57,753 nucleotides of DNA from a virus. The number at the start of each line of letters is the position of its first letter. Positions within the stretch are counted from its first letter, which is position 1. The notes under the pieces were generated by a model. That model saw only the letters and a list, made by a program, of their open reading frames with translations, searched no databases and was not told where the DNA came from. Location: positions 1-57,753 of IMG/VR virus record IMGVR_UViG_3300031521_000076. The stretch is one strand, 5' to 3'. A program made the position numbers and the translations under genes. Positions 45,051-53,246 of this stretch are shown piece after piece.

Positions 45051-45058
45051 TATAAATA
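45051..45058 (+). promoter_or_regulatory. T4-late-like promoter box (TATAAATA)
   Basis: A perfect TATAAATA lies 10 nt before the ATG at 45069, in the short gap after paralogue A. It would give paralogue B and downstream genes an extra late start with a leader of about 5 nt. Confidence 0.6.
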
Positions 45059-45068
45059 AAGAAGATTC

Positions 45069-46979
45069 ATGAATGATAAATTAAAATATGCACCAGGAAA
45101 GCCCGGCTTTGGATCAAAAGGCGTTAAGGGTATCGATGGACTTCAAGGCTTATCAATGTACTTTACAAATTTTGAAGGCATTGACCCAATTAATGACCCA
45201 AGAATTGTTGATAGAATAATTAATAATACTGATTTATGGATATTAGGGAATTTGCCTCTACCAGATGGAAGACTTTATGTTACGGGCGATTTGTTCATAG
45301 ATGCTGAAGGCAAAGTATATGAAATAAATTCAGAAACTGATACTTATGAATACAAGTATGCTAACATAAATCTCGGAGGATTTTTTGTTCCACTTGGTGC
45401 TTCATCAAGTGAAGGATATGCTCGTTATTTCAATAGTAATATAGGGCAAAAATACATTATAGATAATGTTCACACTGCTTCAGGATCTGTTGATTATACA
45501 AGTTCCCCGGATGATATCTATGGAATACCTCCTATTAATTTTACTAGAATCGAATTTACCAACATCAAACAAGTCGGTGATATAAATGCATTTACTACAT
45601 ATACAATTGGTAGTACAAATTACAAAGACGCATTAGCAATTGTATATGAAGAAGCTAGCTCAAATTTTAGAATTGGAAATGTTGATAATCTTGGAGTAAT
45701 AAGAGACACAAATTTAATATTTGACGTTTCATCTATGATTATAACTAAACAATATGGGATTAACACATTTACTCCTAATACTCCTGATGGAGCAATTTTA
45801 ACAAATCATGAAATAAATGCCAATTCATTATTTGATTCAAATTTTGAAGGAGCGCCGCCATCATTTAATGGAGTGACAAATATGAATGATTGTGAAATAT
45901 CTTGGAATCTTTCTGATTTTACAAATGATTCAAGTGTACAAGGTGAATTACATTTTTATGAAAAAGTACTTGCTTTTAATGGAAATACTTATCGTTTAGA
46001 TGCTTCAATTGTTAAACCACTGGTATTTTCAAATGTCGAACCTGTGGGAACAATATCTATTAATGGATTATGTAATACTGATCAACATCCATATGAATTT
46101 TATATGAAGCTATTTAAAAATGGCTGGAGTAGAAATTCGGAATATGGCACAATATTTTCGGGCACTCTGTCTGTCGAACCTGTGTATGCACCTATGTCAA
46201 GAGATGCTTGTGTTGGGCCTGGATTCGGTTTCGATGTTAATTCTAATATACTTTGGTACCCACCTACTTTAATAACTAACCCAGATTCAGCTATGAGCAT
46301 CATTTCATATACTACAGGATTAGGTATTTCAGGATGTGACGGTTCAATTTTTGTTGGGGCTGAAGAAAATACAGGCAGACCAAGACTTGGAGTAATGAGA
46401 ATTTATCCCTATGCTGGACATTATTTAGATGTTTCAATAATCCAACAAGGAGATATAACTGATGTTACTGCAGGAGCATTTCTTATTACAAATACAATCA
46501 CATCTGATGGTACAAGTTATAAAAAACAAATTGTCGTATATGATATAAGTTTATATAATCTTCCGTTAACAACTACGGTTGATGTTATTACTTCAATAGA
46601 TTTTAACGCTGCAAATTTTCAAGTTCCTGGAGGTTCTGTAGAGAATCCATACGTATCATTAGTAATACGAACAAAAACAGGCACTTTATTATCAACATCT
46701 GCTTGGACATCAGAATCTAATGAATTAAATCCGGGCGCAATATTAAGTACTAAACATAAATATGCTCAATCAATATCAACGCCATATAGTAGTTTTCCAC
46801 TACGTTTTACTTTAGAAAGTAATGTAGATTGGGTAACATCACCTATTCCAGGAGGACAAGGACAAGCAGATATTAAAGCTACAATTAATGTAAATTATAA
46901 TTCTGGACCACAGATCTATGTAATAGGAGCACCTTTAATTACAGAAGTAGATGTGGAATTTTATCCTAATCCTGCTTAA
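45069..46979 (+). CDS. Gly-rich-start virion protein, paralogue B with extension
   Basis: A 636-aa protein whose first 350 residues repeat the layout of paralogue A: G-x-x-G start (GFGSKGVKGIDGLQGLSMYF), YVTGDLFIDAEGK, KYIIDNV, FRIGNVDNLG, TPDGAILTNHEIN. It adds about 285 residues of beta-rich sequence (CVGPGFGFDVNSNILWYPP onward), possibly a receptor-binding or capping domain. The duplication with a domain gain points to diversification of an exposed fibre. It has its own late-type box and is followed after 16 bp by the membrane-anchored gene. Confidence 0.6.
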   Translation: MNDKLKYAPGKPGFGSKGVKGIDGLQGLSMYFTNFEGIDPINDPRIVDRIINNTDLWILGNLPLPDGRLYVTGDLFIDAEGKVYEINSETDTYEYKYANINLGGFFVPLGASSSEGYARYFNSNIGQKYIIDNVHTASGSVDYTSSPDDIYGIPPINFTRIEFTNIKQVGDINAFTTYTIGSTNYKDALAIVYEEASSNFRIGNVDNLGVIRDTNLIFDVSSMIITKQYGINTFTPNTPDGAILTNHEINANSLFDSNFEGAPPSFNGVTNMNDCEISWNLSDFTNDSSVQGELHFYEKVLAFNGNTYRLDASIVKPLVFSNVEPVGTISINGLCNTDQHPYEFYMKLFKNGWSRNSEYGTIFSGTLSVEPVYAPMSRDACVGPGFGFDVNSNILWYPPTLITNPDSAMSIISYTTGLGISGCDGSIFVGAEENTGRPRLGVMRIYPYAGHYLDVSIIQQGDITDVTAGAFLITNTITSDGTSYKKQIVVYDISLYNLPLTTTVDVITSIDFNAANFQVPGGSVENPYVSLVIRTKTGTLLSTSAWTSESNELNPGAILSTKHKYAQSISTPYSSFPLRFTLESNVDWVTSPIPGGQGQADIKATINVNYNSGPQIYVIGAPLITEVDVEFYPNPA

Positions 46980-46995
46980 CTAAAATAAAAATATC

Positions 46996-47841
46996 ATGAT
47001 AACATTAAAAAATGTAGTAACTGTTTCAAACGCGCAAAAAGTATGGGCTTTTGTAAAAACACAGCTTTTTCTAGCAATAGTAGTAATTGGCTTAATTATT
47101 TATATGCTTATTCAACATTCAAGAATAAATGAATTTCAACGTAAAGAAGCTATAAGCAACCAAAATCAAATTGCTCTTACAGACTCTCTTAAAAATGAGA
47201 GATTAAAAAGTGGAGCTTTACAAACTTCTATAGCAGGATATGTATCAACAGAAAAAGATTTAAAAAATCTTAATAAAGACTTGTATGCAAAAGTAAAAGA
47301 GCAATCTGGAAAAGTTATTTCATTAAATAATGCCGTGATTCAATTAATACAAGACACTAATACTCTTCGTAAATATCTTGTAGAAAAAGATAAAATAATA
47401 GGTGAACTAGTTAAAGTAGATTCAAATACATTTGTTGCTGAATGGACATTGCCATTCAAGTATGATTTAACAAATTTTGATATTTTTACAGGAAAGACAA
47501 CTATAAAAATTCTTAAAAAGAATCCTCTTATTCTTAAACACGTAGATACAGAACTTACTAAAAGAGTTACTCAAATAGATATCACATGGGGACAAAAAGT
47601 AGAAAAAGATAAATTAAGAATATTCATACAAAGTAAATATCCCGGATTTACAGTTGAACAATTATCTGGAGTTCTTATTGACCCGAGCTCTAATCCATTT
47701 TTCAAAGATTTAATGAAAAAGAAACATTGGTTCCAGGGCTTTAGTATAGGCTTGGGTACTGCTGCAGGATTTAATGTAACTAAAGGAGGATACGGACTTG
47801 TAATAGGGCCTGTTTTATCATGGAACATTTATAGTTTCTAA
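46996..47841 (+). CDS. Membrane-anchored coiled-coil protein, spanin-like
   Basis: A 281-aa protein with one N-terminal transmembrane segment at about residues 23-40 (LFLAIVVIGLIIYMLI). There is no signal-peptidase site, so it is likely a type II anchored inner-membrane protein. Residues about 45-135 are coiled coil. Residues 140-235 form a beta-rich globular part. The last 40 residues are Gly-rich and hydrophobic (FSIGLGTAAGFNVTKGGYG, then PVLSWNIYSF), like a beta-hairpin that could enter the outer membrane. This matches the layout of Bacteroidota phage proteins proposed as spanins. Its place among tail genes rather than next to the endolysin is a caution; a tail-tip or tape role is the alternative. 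Confidence 0.45.
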   Translation: MITLKNVVTVSNAQKVWAFVKTQLFLAIVVIGLIIYMLIQHSRINEFQRKEAISNQNQIALTDSLKNERLKSGALQTSIAGYVSTEKDLKNLNKDLYAKVKEQSGKVISLNNAVIQLIQDTNTLRKYLVEKDKIIGELVKVDSNTFVAEWTLPFKYDLTNFDIFTGKTTIKILKKNPLILKHVDTELTKRVTQIDITWGQKVEKDKLRIFIQSKYPGFTVEQLSGVLIDPSSNPFFKDLMKKKHWFQGFSIGLGTAAGFNVTKGGYGLVIGPVLSWNIYSF

Positions 47842-47857
47842 AAAATAAATTTATATA

Positions 47858-49633
47858 ATGGCTAATAATATTTCAAAATACGTCGCGTTATCAGAATTTT
47901 TACTCTTGGAATATGAGTTTAATAGAGATGGTGTGGAAACTGCGTTAACTCTGCCAATGGTTGTAGGAGATGCTAGTTTTAATACTACATATTTTCATGA
48001 GGGTTCAACGGCGTTAAGCACTACACATAATGTACTACCTCTTAATTCAATACAAGCTGATGTTAATAGAGCCACGTGGTTTTTTGACCCAGTAAGTTAT
48101 GAATCGACATACCCATTATTTTGGGAAGCATCCACAGCTCTTACTACTACATCATATCCTCTTGATAAAATAAAAGTACATATAGTTTCTGGTTATAATT
48201 TTAGTGACGTCGGTGGATTTTTGTTACAATTTCAAGCAGAAACTTCTACAGGTAAATTAATTGATTTAGCTAATTTTACGTATGCAAAACAACCTCAAAT
48301 AGTTGATGGAAATGTTATCAAGTTTGCATCAAATACATTGTTTCTTGGAAATAAATTCTATGATAAATATTTAGAGTTATCTATTCCATCAGTTCAAGCG
48401 TTGGGAAACAAATCATTAAGCAAAGATATTGAAACTGTTCTTAGCATTAAAAATTTAAGTGATGTTCACATTACATATAGCACAATATATGATATTGTAG
48501 AAAATTACTACATTCTTAGTGAAAACACAAGTTTGCAGCTTCCAGTTCAAAGTAACGCAGATAACTTCAATGCATATATTGCTGAATCTACTGCAGGTGA
48601 TTACATTGAATTTTATGCTACTTGGAATAATTTGATTATTGGAAATTATATGGGAGATATAGAATCTGGAAGAATTCCACTTTATACTTCTAATAATCCT
48701 AATGATAATTTTCAAGAATTTACAGATACTTATGGAACAGGTGCAAACAAATGGGTTGTTATTCATGAAATTTCTGTATATGAACAAATACCGGGCGCTT
48801 CTATTCTTACTCAAAAATATGCATTTACTCAGGATGAAAATTTTTCAAATCCTAATTTTTTACGCCCAATTTTAATCAATTCTGATATAGCTGCTTCATA
48901 TTCTATTCAATATGTATGCAGACTAAATAATAGAATGGATGGAACTCAAATTATTAGAAAGGCATCATTTTCATCTACTGATCCTAAAAAATATGGATTA
49001 AAGTTTTCAAGAATTAACGTAGAAAATATCATTCCTTATAAAGTATTTAACAAACTTGATGCCGAAAAACCAAATATTTTAACTGGTAGTGGTTTGGAAA
49101 AAATAAAATATGTAAAAGTGTTTTATGATACAGTTACAGTTGTTATGAATGCTTTTAATGAAGTTTTTCCTAATGGAGCTGGCCCATTATTTTTAAAAGC
49201 GACTGATTCTATATATAAATTTAAATTTGAAAGAGTTAGTACAAATGGTGATAAAGTTAATGTTGATTTATCAGGTGCTTTTAATTATGCGTTGTCATTT
49301 ATTCTTGATGATAATTCTAAAATTGAAGTAGGCCCAACATATTCAACTAATATGAATACCACTATTGGTGAAATTGAATTTAAACTTACAGAGAATCAAT
49401 TATCAACATTAAAAATACAAGCAAATAACGTATATTCTATTATAGTAAAAAATCCTAATGGAAGTGAATATACATTCTATCAAGGAACATATTATGACAT
49501 GACAAACTTACAAGCAGTTATTTCTAATTATAGTACTATGTTTACAGCTACGGATTTACAAGCTAAAATAGCTGAATTACAGGCACAAGTCAATTCATTA
49601 AATGCTGCGGTTGCTTCATCTTCTATTGAATAA
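47858..49633 (+). CDS. Virion protein with C-terminal coiled coil, 591 aa
   Basis: A 591-aa beta-rich protein starting MANNISKYVALSEFLLLEYEF. It lacks signal or membrane segments. Repeated Ser/Thr blocks (STALSTTHNV; STALTTTSYPL) mark an internal duplication near residues 50-110. The last 30 residues are a heptad coiled coil (DLQAKIAELQAQVNSLNAA), suggesting trimerisation. It lies 16 bp before the tail-tube-like gene, which favours a tail or hub-associated role. Family not recognised. Confidence 0.5.
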   Translation: MANNISKYVALSEFLLLEYEFNRDGVETALTLPMVVGDASFNTTYFHEGSTALSTTHNVLPLNSIQADVNRATWFFDPVSYESTYPLFWEASTALTTTSYPLDKIKVHIVSGYNFSDVGGFLLQFQAETSTGKLIDLANFTYAKQPQIVDGNVIKFASNTLFLGNKFYDKYLELSIPSVQALGNKSLSKDIETVLSIKNLSDVHITYSTIYDIVENYYILSENTSLQLPVQSNADNFNAYIAESTAGDYIEFYATWNNLIIGNYMGDIESGRIPLYTSNNPNDNFQEFTDTYGTGANKWVVIHEISVYEQIPGASILTQKYAFTQDENFSNPNFLRPILINSDIAASYSIQYVCRLNNRMDGTQIIRKASFSSTDPKKYGLKFSRINVENIIPYKVFNKLDAEKPNILTGSGLEKIKYVKVFYDTVTVVMNAFNEVFPNGAGPLFLKATDSIYKFKFERVSTNGDKVNVDLSGAFNYALSFILDDNSKIEVGPTYSTNMNTTIGEIEFKLTENQLSTLKIQANNVYSIIVKNPNGSEYTFYQGTYYDMTNLQAVISNYSTMFTATDLQAKIAELQAQVNSLNAAVASSSIE

Positions 49634-49648
49634 TATAAATAATTAACA

Positions 49649-50200
49649 ATGAGTATTTTAAATGCAAAATTAAATCAATTCACAATTTATTTTCCGCAGG
49701 ATTTTTTCTATCCTGAAATAAGAGAGCGTTGGACACCTGTAGTTAAAAGATTAAAACTTCAATATTTATCCCTTGAAGATTATTTTAATGCAACTGTTCA
49801 ATCTCTTACATTTCCTGAAGTCGTGCTTACTCCTGTTAATCAACCTCAGACAATGTTTAATATAAAATATCGTGGAGGAAAAGAACTTGAGCCAATGCTT
49901 GACAAAAATATTACAATTACATTTAAATTAACTGAAGGGTTTATAACGTATTGGATGCTATTTGACCAAATAGAATTATTTCAACAATATGGTATTAAAC
50001 AACCATTTTGGCCATCAATGTATGTAAGTTTTCTTGATCATCATGGATTCGAATTAATGACATTTGAATTTCAGAAAATAGTTCCTACTTTATTATCACA
50101 GTTACCAATTAGTTACTCTACAGTTGCTGCTGAATTCAATACATTTTCTTTAAATTTATTATATAATAGATATAAAATTTCGCGTAGATTAACTAATTAA
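49649..50200 (+). CDS. Tail-tube-like protein
   Basis: A 183-aa protein resembling the T4 gp19/baseplate-hub tube fold. It has an N-terminal extension, then EDYFNATVQSLTFPEVVL, where the 'SL.FP.V' strand corresponds to the tube family's opening strand. Next come FNIKYRGGKELEPMLDKNIT and ITFKLTEGFITYWMLFDQI, matching the usual strand followed by the helix packed at the subunit interface. Length is close to T4 gp19 (163 aa). It ends a run of virion genes. It could equally be a hub or tube-initiator protein (gp48/gp54-type), since the main tube gene normally follows the sheath gene, which is not in this window. Confidence 0.55.
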   Translation: MSILNAKLNQFTIYFPQDFFYPEIRERWTPVVKRLKLQYLSLEDYFNATVQSLTFPEVVLTPVNQPQTMFNIKYRGGKELEPMLDKNITITFKLTEGFITYWMLFDQIELFQQYGIKQPFWPSMYVSFLDHHGFELMTFEFQKIVPTLLSQLPISYSTVAAEFNTFSLNLLYNRYKISRRLTN

Positions 50201-50276
50201 AATATACATTATAAGAAAGCATAAGTGAATATATATAGAAAAATAAAATGTTTAAGAATTAAAATAACTTGAATTT

Positions 50277-51104
50277 ATGAATCAATTTATTCCACCTCCA
50301 GTAATTTACAATGATTCAGACCCAGCAAAAATGGTAGCTGATTTAGTGTTAAATTTAAGTAATCAATTGGCAAATTATTTTCCGGCAATTGATCCGACAG
50401 TAACTCCAAAAGCTGAATATTTGGATGGTACTTGTAGTATAGCAATTGTACAAGCATCCACTAATAAAACAGCTTCCGTTAATCAGATTAGAGGTGTATT
50501 TTTAGATCCATCTATTAAAATAGCTTCGGGAAATATCCCATCTATTGCTGCAGGTGTAAGATCTCTTGTAACTGTAGATTTAGGTTCTTTGCATAATAAA
50601 ACAAATGCTTTAATAGGGTTTTTTAGTTCAACTGCTATGGATTCAAGCATATCACTAATATCAAGAATCTTTATTGGAAGAAATAATGATTTGCCAGCAC
50701 TTCAAGATGGTTTAACAATAGCCGGACAATATAATTTTTGTATTAACACATTAATTCAATTGCCAAATAATTCATTTGTTGTGCCAACAAATATGTTAAG
50801 AGTTACTTCAAATTATTTAAAAACTGCTAGAGAATGGTGGATAAGTTCTGGAAATGCTGAGCAATATAACACAAATTCTTATTTAGTAAGAGGCATATCT
50901 TCATATGAAAATATTGGAGCAGGAGTATTGGTTGGATGGTATGGAGCATTAAATACAGGATTCTTAGGATTAGATAAAAAGGTTCAGTGTGAATCAGCAT
51001 GGTTAACACAACTAGATAGTTCTACTATTCTAAATATAGCGCTTAAAAATGTGGACTCTACTCCTAATGCTTCGTTAGGTTTTAAAGTAGCTATTTATGA
51101 ATAA
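50277..51104 (+). CDS. Virion protein, 275 aa, coupled to a glycosyltransferase
   Basis: A 275-aa beta-rich, Ser/Asn/Ala-rich soluble protein (MNQFIPPPVIYNDSDPAKM...). There is no signal peptide. It resembles exposed head- or tail-decorating proteins in composition. A late-like TATAGAAA (50234..50241) lies upstream but about 35 nt from the ATG. Its last 8 bases overlap the start of the glycosyltransferase gene, so the two are co-translated; the protein is a candidate acceptor for that enzyme (inference). The 76-bp gap before it has no gene. Confidence 0.5.
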   Translation: MNQFIPPPVIYNDSDPAKMVADLVLNLSNQLANYFPAIDPTVTPKAEYLDGTCSIAIVQASTNKTASVNQIRGVFLDPSIKIASGNIPSIAAGVRSLVTVDLGSLHNKTNALIGFFSSTAMDSSISLISRIFIGRNNDLPALQDGLTIAGQYNFCINTLIQLPNNSFVVPTNMLRVTSNYLKTAREWWISSGNAEQYNTNSYLVRGISSYENIGAGVLVGWYGALNTGFLGLDKKVQCESAWLTQLDSSTILNIALKNVDSTPNASLGFKVAIYE

Positions 51105-52224
51105 TATTTTAATTTTAATTCCTGATGAGTTAAAAAAACCTATGGGTGGAATGGGCGAACAAGCAAGAAATATGCTTGACGTCTTTCCACCTAATTATGT
51201 TTTTAACGTAATCGGTTCCGCAAATTCAGAAGAATTTAGAAATCGAAATTATCATTATTATCCTGTAATGAAAATGAACACCTTGGATGGAAATCCTGAG
51301 CCATTTTCATTAACTTATTTAAATCAATCATTATTTATTGAAAAAGCATTGTCATTATCTGATAAACCCGATATTGTTCATGCGTTTGATTGGAGTGCAT
51401 TTTGGGCTGGTAGAATAATCGCTCAACACTATAACATTCCTTTAGTAGTTACGATGCAATTATCAATTGAAAAACAAATAGAACATCCGCATTATTTACA
51501 AGTTTTATCATATCAGATGGCATGCGCTATTGAAATTAGCGGGTTAATTGAAGCTAACGCAATAATTCAAGTTTCAGAAAGTTACGCAAAATTATTTCCA
51601 TTTATTTTATTACCAAAAACTACTATAATTCATAATGGAATTAACTCTAATGAATGGGTAAGCAAAACAAAAGTTAAGTTGCCAGGAGATAATCCAATCA
51701 AACTTGTATATATAGGAAGATATGCTGAAATGAAAAACATACAAACTCTTATTCAGTGTAAAATTCCAAATGAAATTGATCTAATTTTCATAGGAACTAC
51801 AAGCGGGGGAAATAGTGAATTATTTGATGCAATGGTAGATTTTTGCAACAAAACAGAAAATGCTTATTTTGTTGGTGCTAAATATGGTCAGGAAAAAATT
51901 GACTGGTTGATGACAGCAGATGCTATAATAATTCCTTCAATACATGAGCCCTTTGGCATTGTGGCATTAGAAGCATTGGCTAGTAAATCAATTTTATTGT
52001 CATCGTTTGTTAATGGAATGGGAGATTTTTTAACTGAAGATTATGCAATTAATTGTGGAACTACAGTAAATAGCATTGAATTAGCTTTCCAAAAATTGAT
52101 TAATCTTTCACAAGAAGATAAACAAAAATATATAGATGCTGGTATTAAAATTTGTGACAATCATACTTGGAGTTGTCAAGCTGAAAAATTATCTAAAGTA
52201 TACGATTCAGTACTAAAAAGATAG
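51097..52224 (+). CDS. GT4-type glycosyltransferase
   Basis: A 375-aa retaining GT-B fold glycosyltransferase. The N-terminal domain has a Gly loop (KKPMGGMGEQARN, residues 14-25) as in GT4/GT5 enzymes, and IVHAFDW at 93-99. The C-terminal donor domain has YIGRYAEMKNIQTLI (205-219) and the EX7E motif, PSIHEPFGIVALEAL with Glu284 and Glu292. No transmembrane segment is present, so it acts in the cytoplasm on a nucleotide-sugar donor. It stops with TAG, showing that TAG is a stop here. Wedged between virion genes, it may glycosylate virion proteins; phage DNA or host glycan modification are alternatives. Confidence 0.85.
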   Translation: MNNILILIPDELKKPMGGMGEQARNMLDVFPPNYVFNVIGSANSEEFRNRNYHYYPVMKMNTLDGNPEPFSLTYLNQSLFIEKALSLSDKPDIVHAFDWSAFWAGRIIAQHYNIPLVVTMQLSIEKQIEHPHYLQVLSYQMACAIEISGLIEANAIIQVSESYAKLFPFILLPKTTIIHNGINSNEWVSKTKVKLPGDNPIKLVYIGRYAEMKNIQTLIQCKIPNEIDLIFIGTTSGGNSELFDAMVDFCNKTENAYFVGAKYGQEKIDWLMTADAIIIPSIHEPFGIVALEALASKSILLSSFVNGMGDFLTEDYAINCGTTVNSIELAFQKLINLSQEDKQKYIDAGIKICDNHTWSCQAEKLSKVYDSVLKR

Positions 52225-52227
52225 ATA

Positions 52228-52235
52228 TATAAAAC
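52228..52235 (+). promoter_or_regulatory. T4-late-like promoter box (TATAAAAC)
   Basis: TATAAAAC within AGATATATAAAACAAACAC lies 10 nt before the ATG at 52246 and nearly repeats the box at 33582. It starts just after the glycosyltransferase stop codon. Confidence 0.6.
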
Positions 52236-52245
52236 AAACACTATA

Positions 52246-52572
52246 ATGACAGACTTTCCTACATATTATGATTTGAAATATGCAAATACTTCAAAAATAT
52301 TTGAATCAGAACAAATAAAAGATCTCACTCCTGACCAAATTATAGAGGCAGAACATGTTTATAATGTATTAGTTGAAAAACTTCAAAAGGGTGAGCAGAT
52401 TGACGAGGGTCTATTTGGAGCACTAGTCGGGGGCACGGTTGGTGCACTTGTAGGTCCTGCCATAGGAAATGCTATCTGTAATGTACTGGGAATTAATAAA
52501 GATGGTCCACTTGGTAAATTACTTACGAGTCGCCTCGTATCAACAGCAATGGGAGTTGCATTAGGAAAATAA
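52246..52572 (+). CDS. Glycine-zipper protein, 108 aa
   Basis: A 108-aa protein with a polar helical N-terminal half and a C-terminal glycine zipper (GLFGALVGGTVGALVGPAIG) followed by a hydrophobic end (LLTSRLVSTAMGVALGK). The same C-terminal pattern recurs in small proteins of T4-like phages. It could insert in a membrane or pack inside the head. Residues 17-20 (KIFE before S) fit an I-x-E prohead protease site, which would mean that it is processed like an internal head protein; this is weak evidence. It has its own late-type box. Confidence 0.5.
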   Translation: MTDFPTYYDLKYANTSKIFESEQIKDLTPDQIIEAEHVYNVLVEKLQKGEQIDEGLFGALVGGTVGALVGPAIGNAICNVLGINKDGPLGKLLTSRLVSTAMGVALGK

Positions 52573-52589
52573 TTTTTAAACTTTATTGG

Positions 52590-53246
52590 ATGACTATAAT
52601 TGGCTTTGATTTTTCAATCAATAAACCCGCGGCTGCGATTTACACCACAGATTTCCCATTTTTACCTACTTGGCAATTTTTTGGATGGCCCTATGGTATG
52701 AAACTAAAAATGTTTGATTTATATAACAACTCTGGTGTAACTTTATTTAATCGAGAAGATGATAAGGAAAAAGGAACTGATGTTTCTGATCTTATGCGAT
52801 ATGGAGTTAAAAATGCACAATATTTATCGGAATTGATTCAGGAGTCACTGAAAATTTACCTTAATAGTAATCCTTATATAGTGTTTGAAGGTCTCTCTTA
52901 TGCCTCCTCAGGAGCTCACGTGATTCAATTAGGAGCCTATAAGTATATGTTAATGCATTACTTATCAAAATTTGTTTCTTTAGATAGAATGTTTACATAT
53001 TCTCCTATAACGATAAAGAGCGTGGCCGGATGTGCAAAAAAGGGAATGGGAAAACCAGAGATGATTCAATCATTTATTGTTAATGGGCCAGAATGTGAAT
53101 TCAGAGAATCACTCATAAATTCGCCATCTGAATTTCAAAGTGGAAAAAAGAATAATTGGATAATGGGGATAGATGATTTTGTAGACGCTTTTTGGGTCAT
53201 AGAAACATTTATAGCTAAAGAAAATAATCAATTAAATATACTATGA
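52590..53246 (+). CDS. RuvC-like Holliday junction resolvase
   Basis: A 218-aa RNase H-fold nuclease. The first strand carries the catalytic Asp7 in IIGFDFSINKP. A second acidic residue, Glu100, lies in YIVFEGLSYASSGAH. The PITIKSVAGCAKKGMGKPEM segment matches the RuvC 'P..VK....G.G.A.K..M' region. The final acidic cluster is Asp195, Asp196 and Asp199 in MGIDDFVDAFWVIE. These are the four-acid set of RuvC. It resolves branched DNA during recombination and before packaging, the job of gp49 in T4. The TGA overlaps the start of the HNH gene (ATGA). Confidence 0.8.
   Translation: MTIIGFDFSINKPAAAIYTTDFPFLPTWQFFGWPYGMKLKMFDLYNNSGVTLFNREDDKEKGTDVSDLMRYGVKNAQYLSELIQESLKIYLNSNPYIVFEGLSYASSGAHVIQLGAYKYMLMHYLSKFVSLDRMFTYSPITIKSVAGCAKKGMGKPEMIQSFIVNGPECEFRESLINSPSEFQSGKKNNWIMGIDDFVDAFWVIETFIAKENNQLNIL

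Noticed and set aside
48455-48814. 119-aa minus-strand frame inside the 591-aa virion gene
   Set aside because: It is antisense to a well-supported gene and its Ile/Asn/Ser-rich translation is what AT-rich antisense sequence gives.
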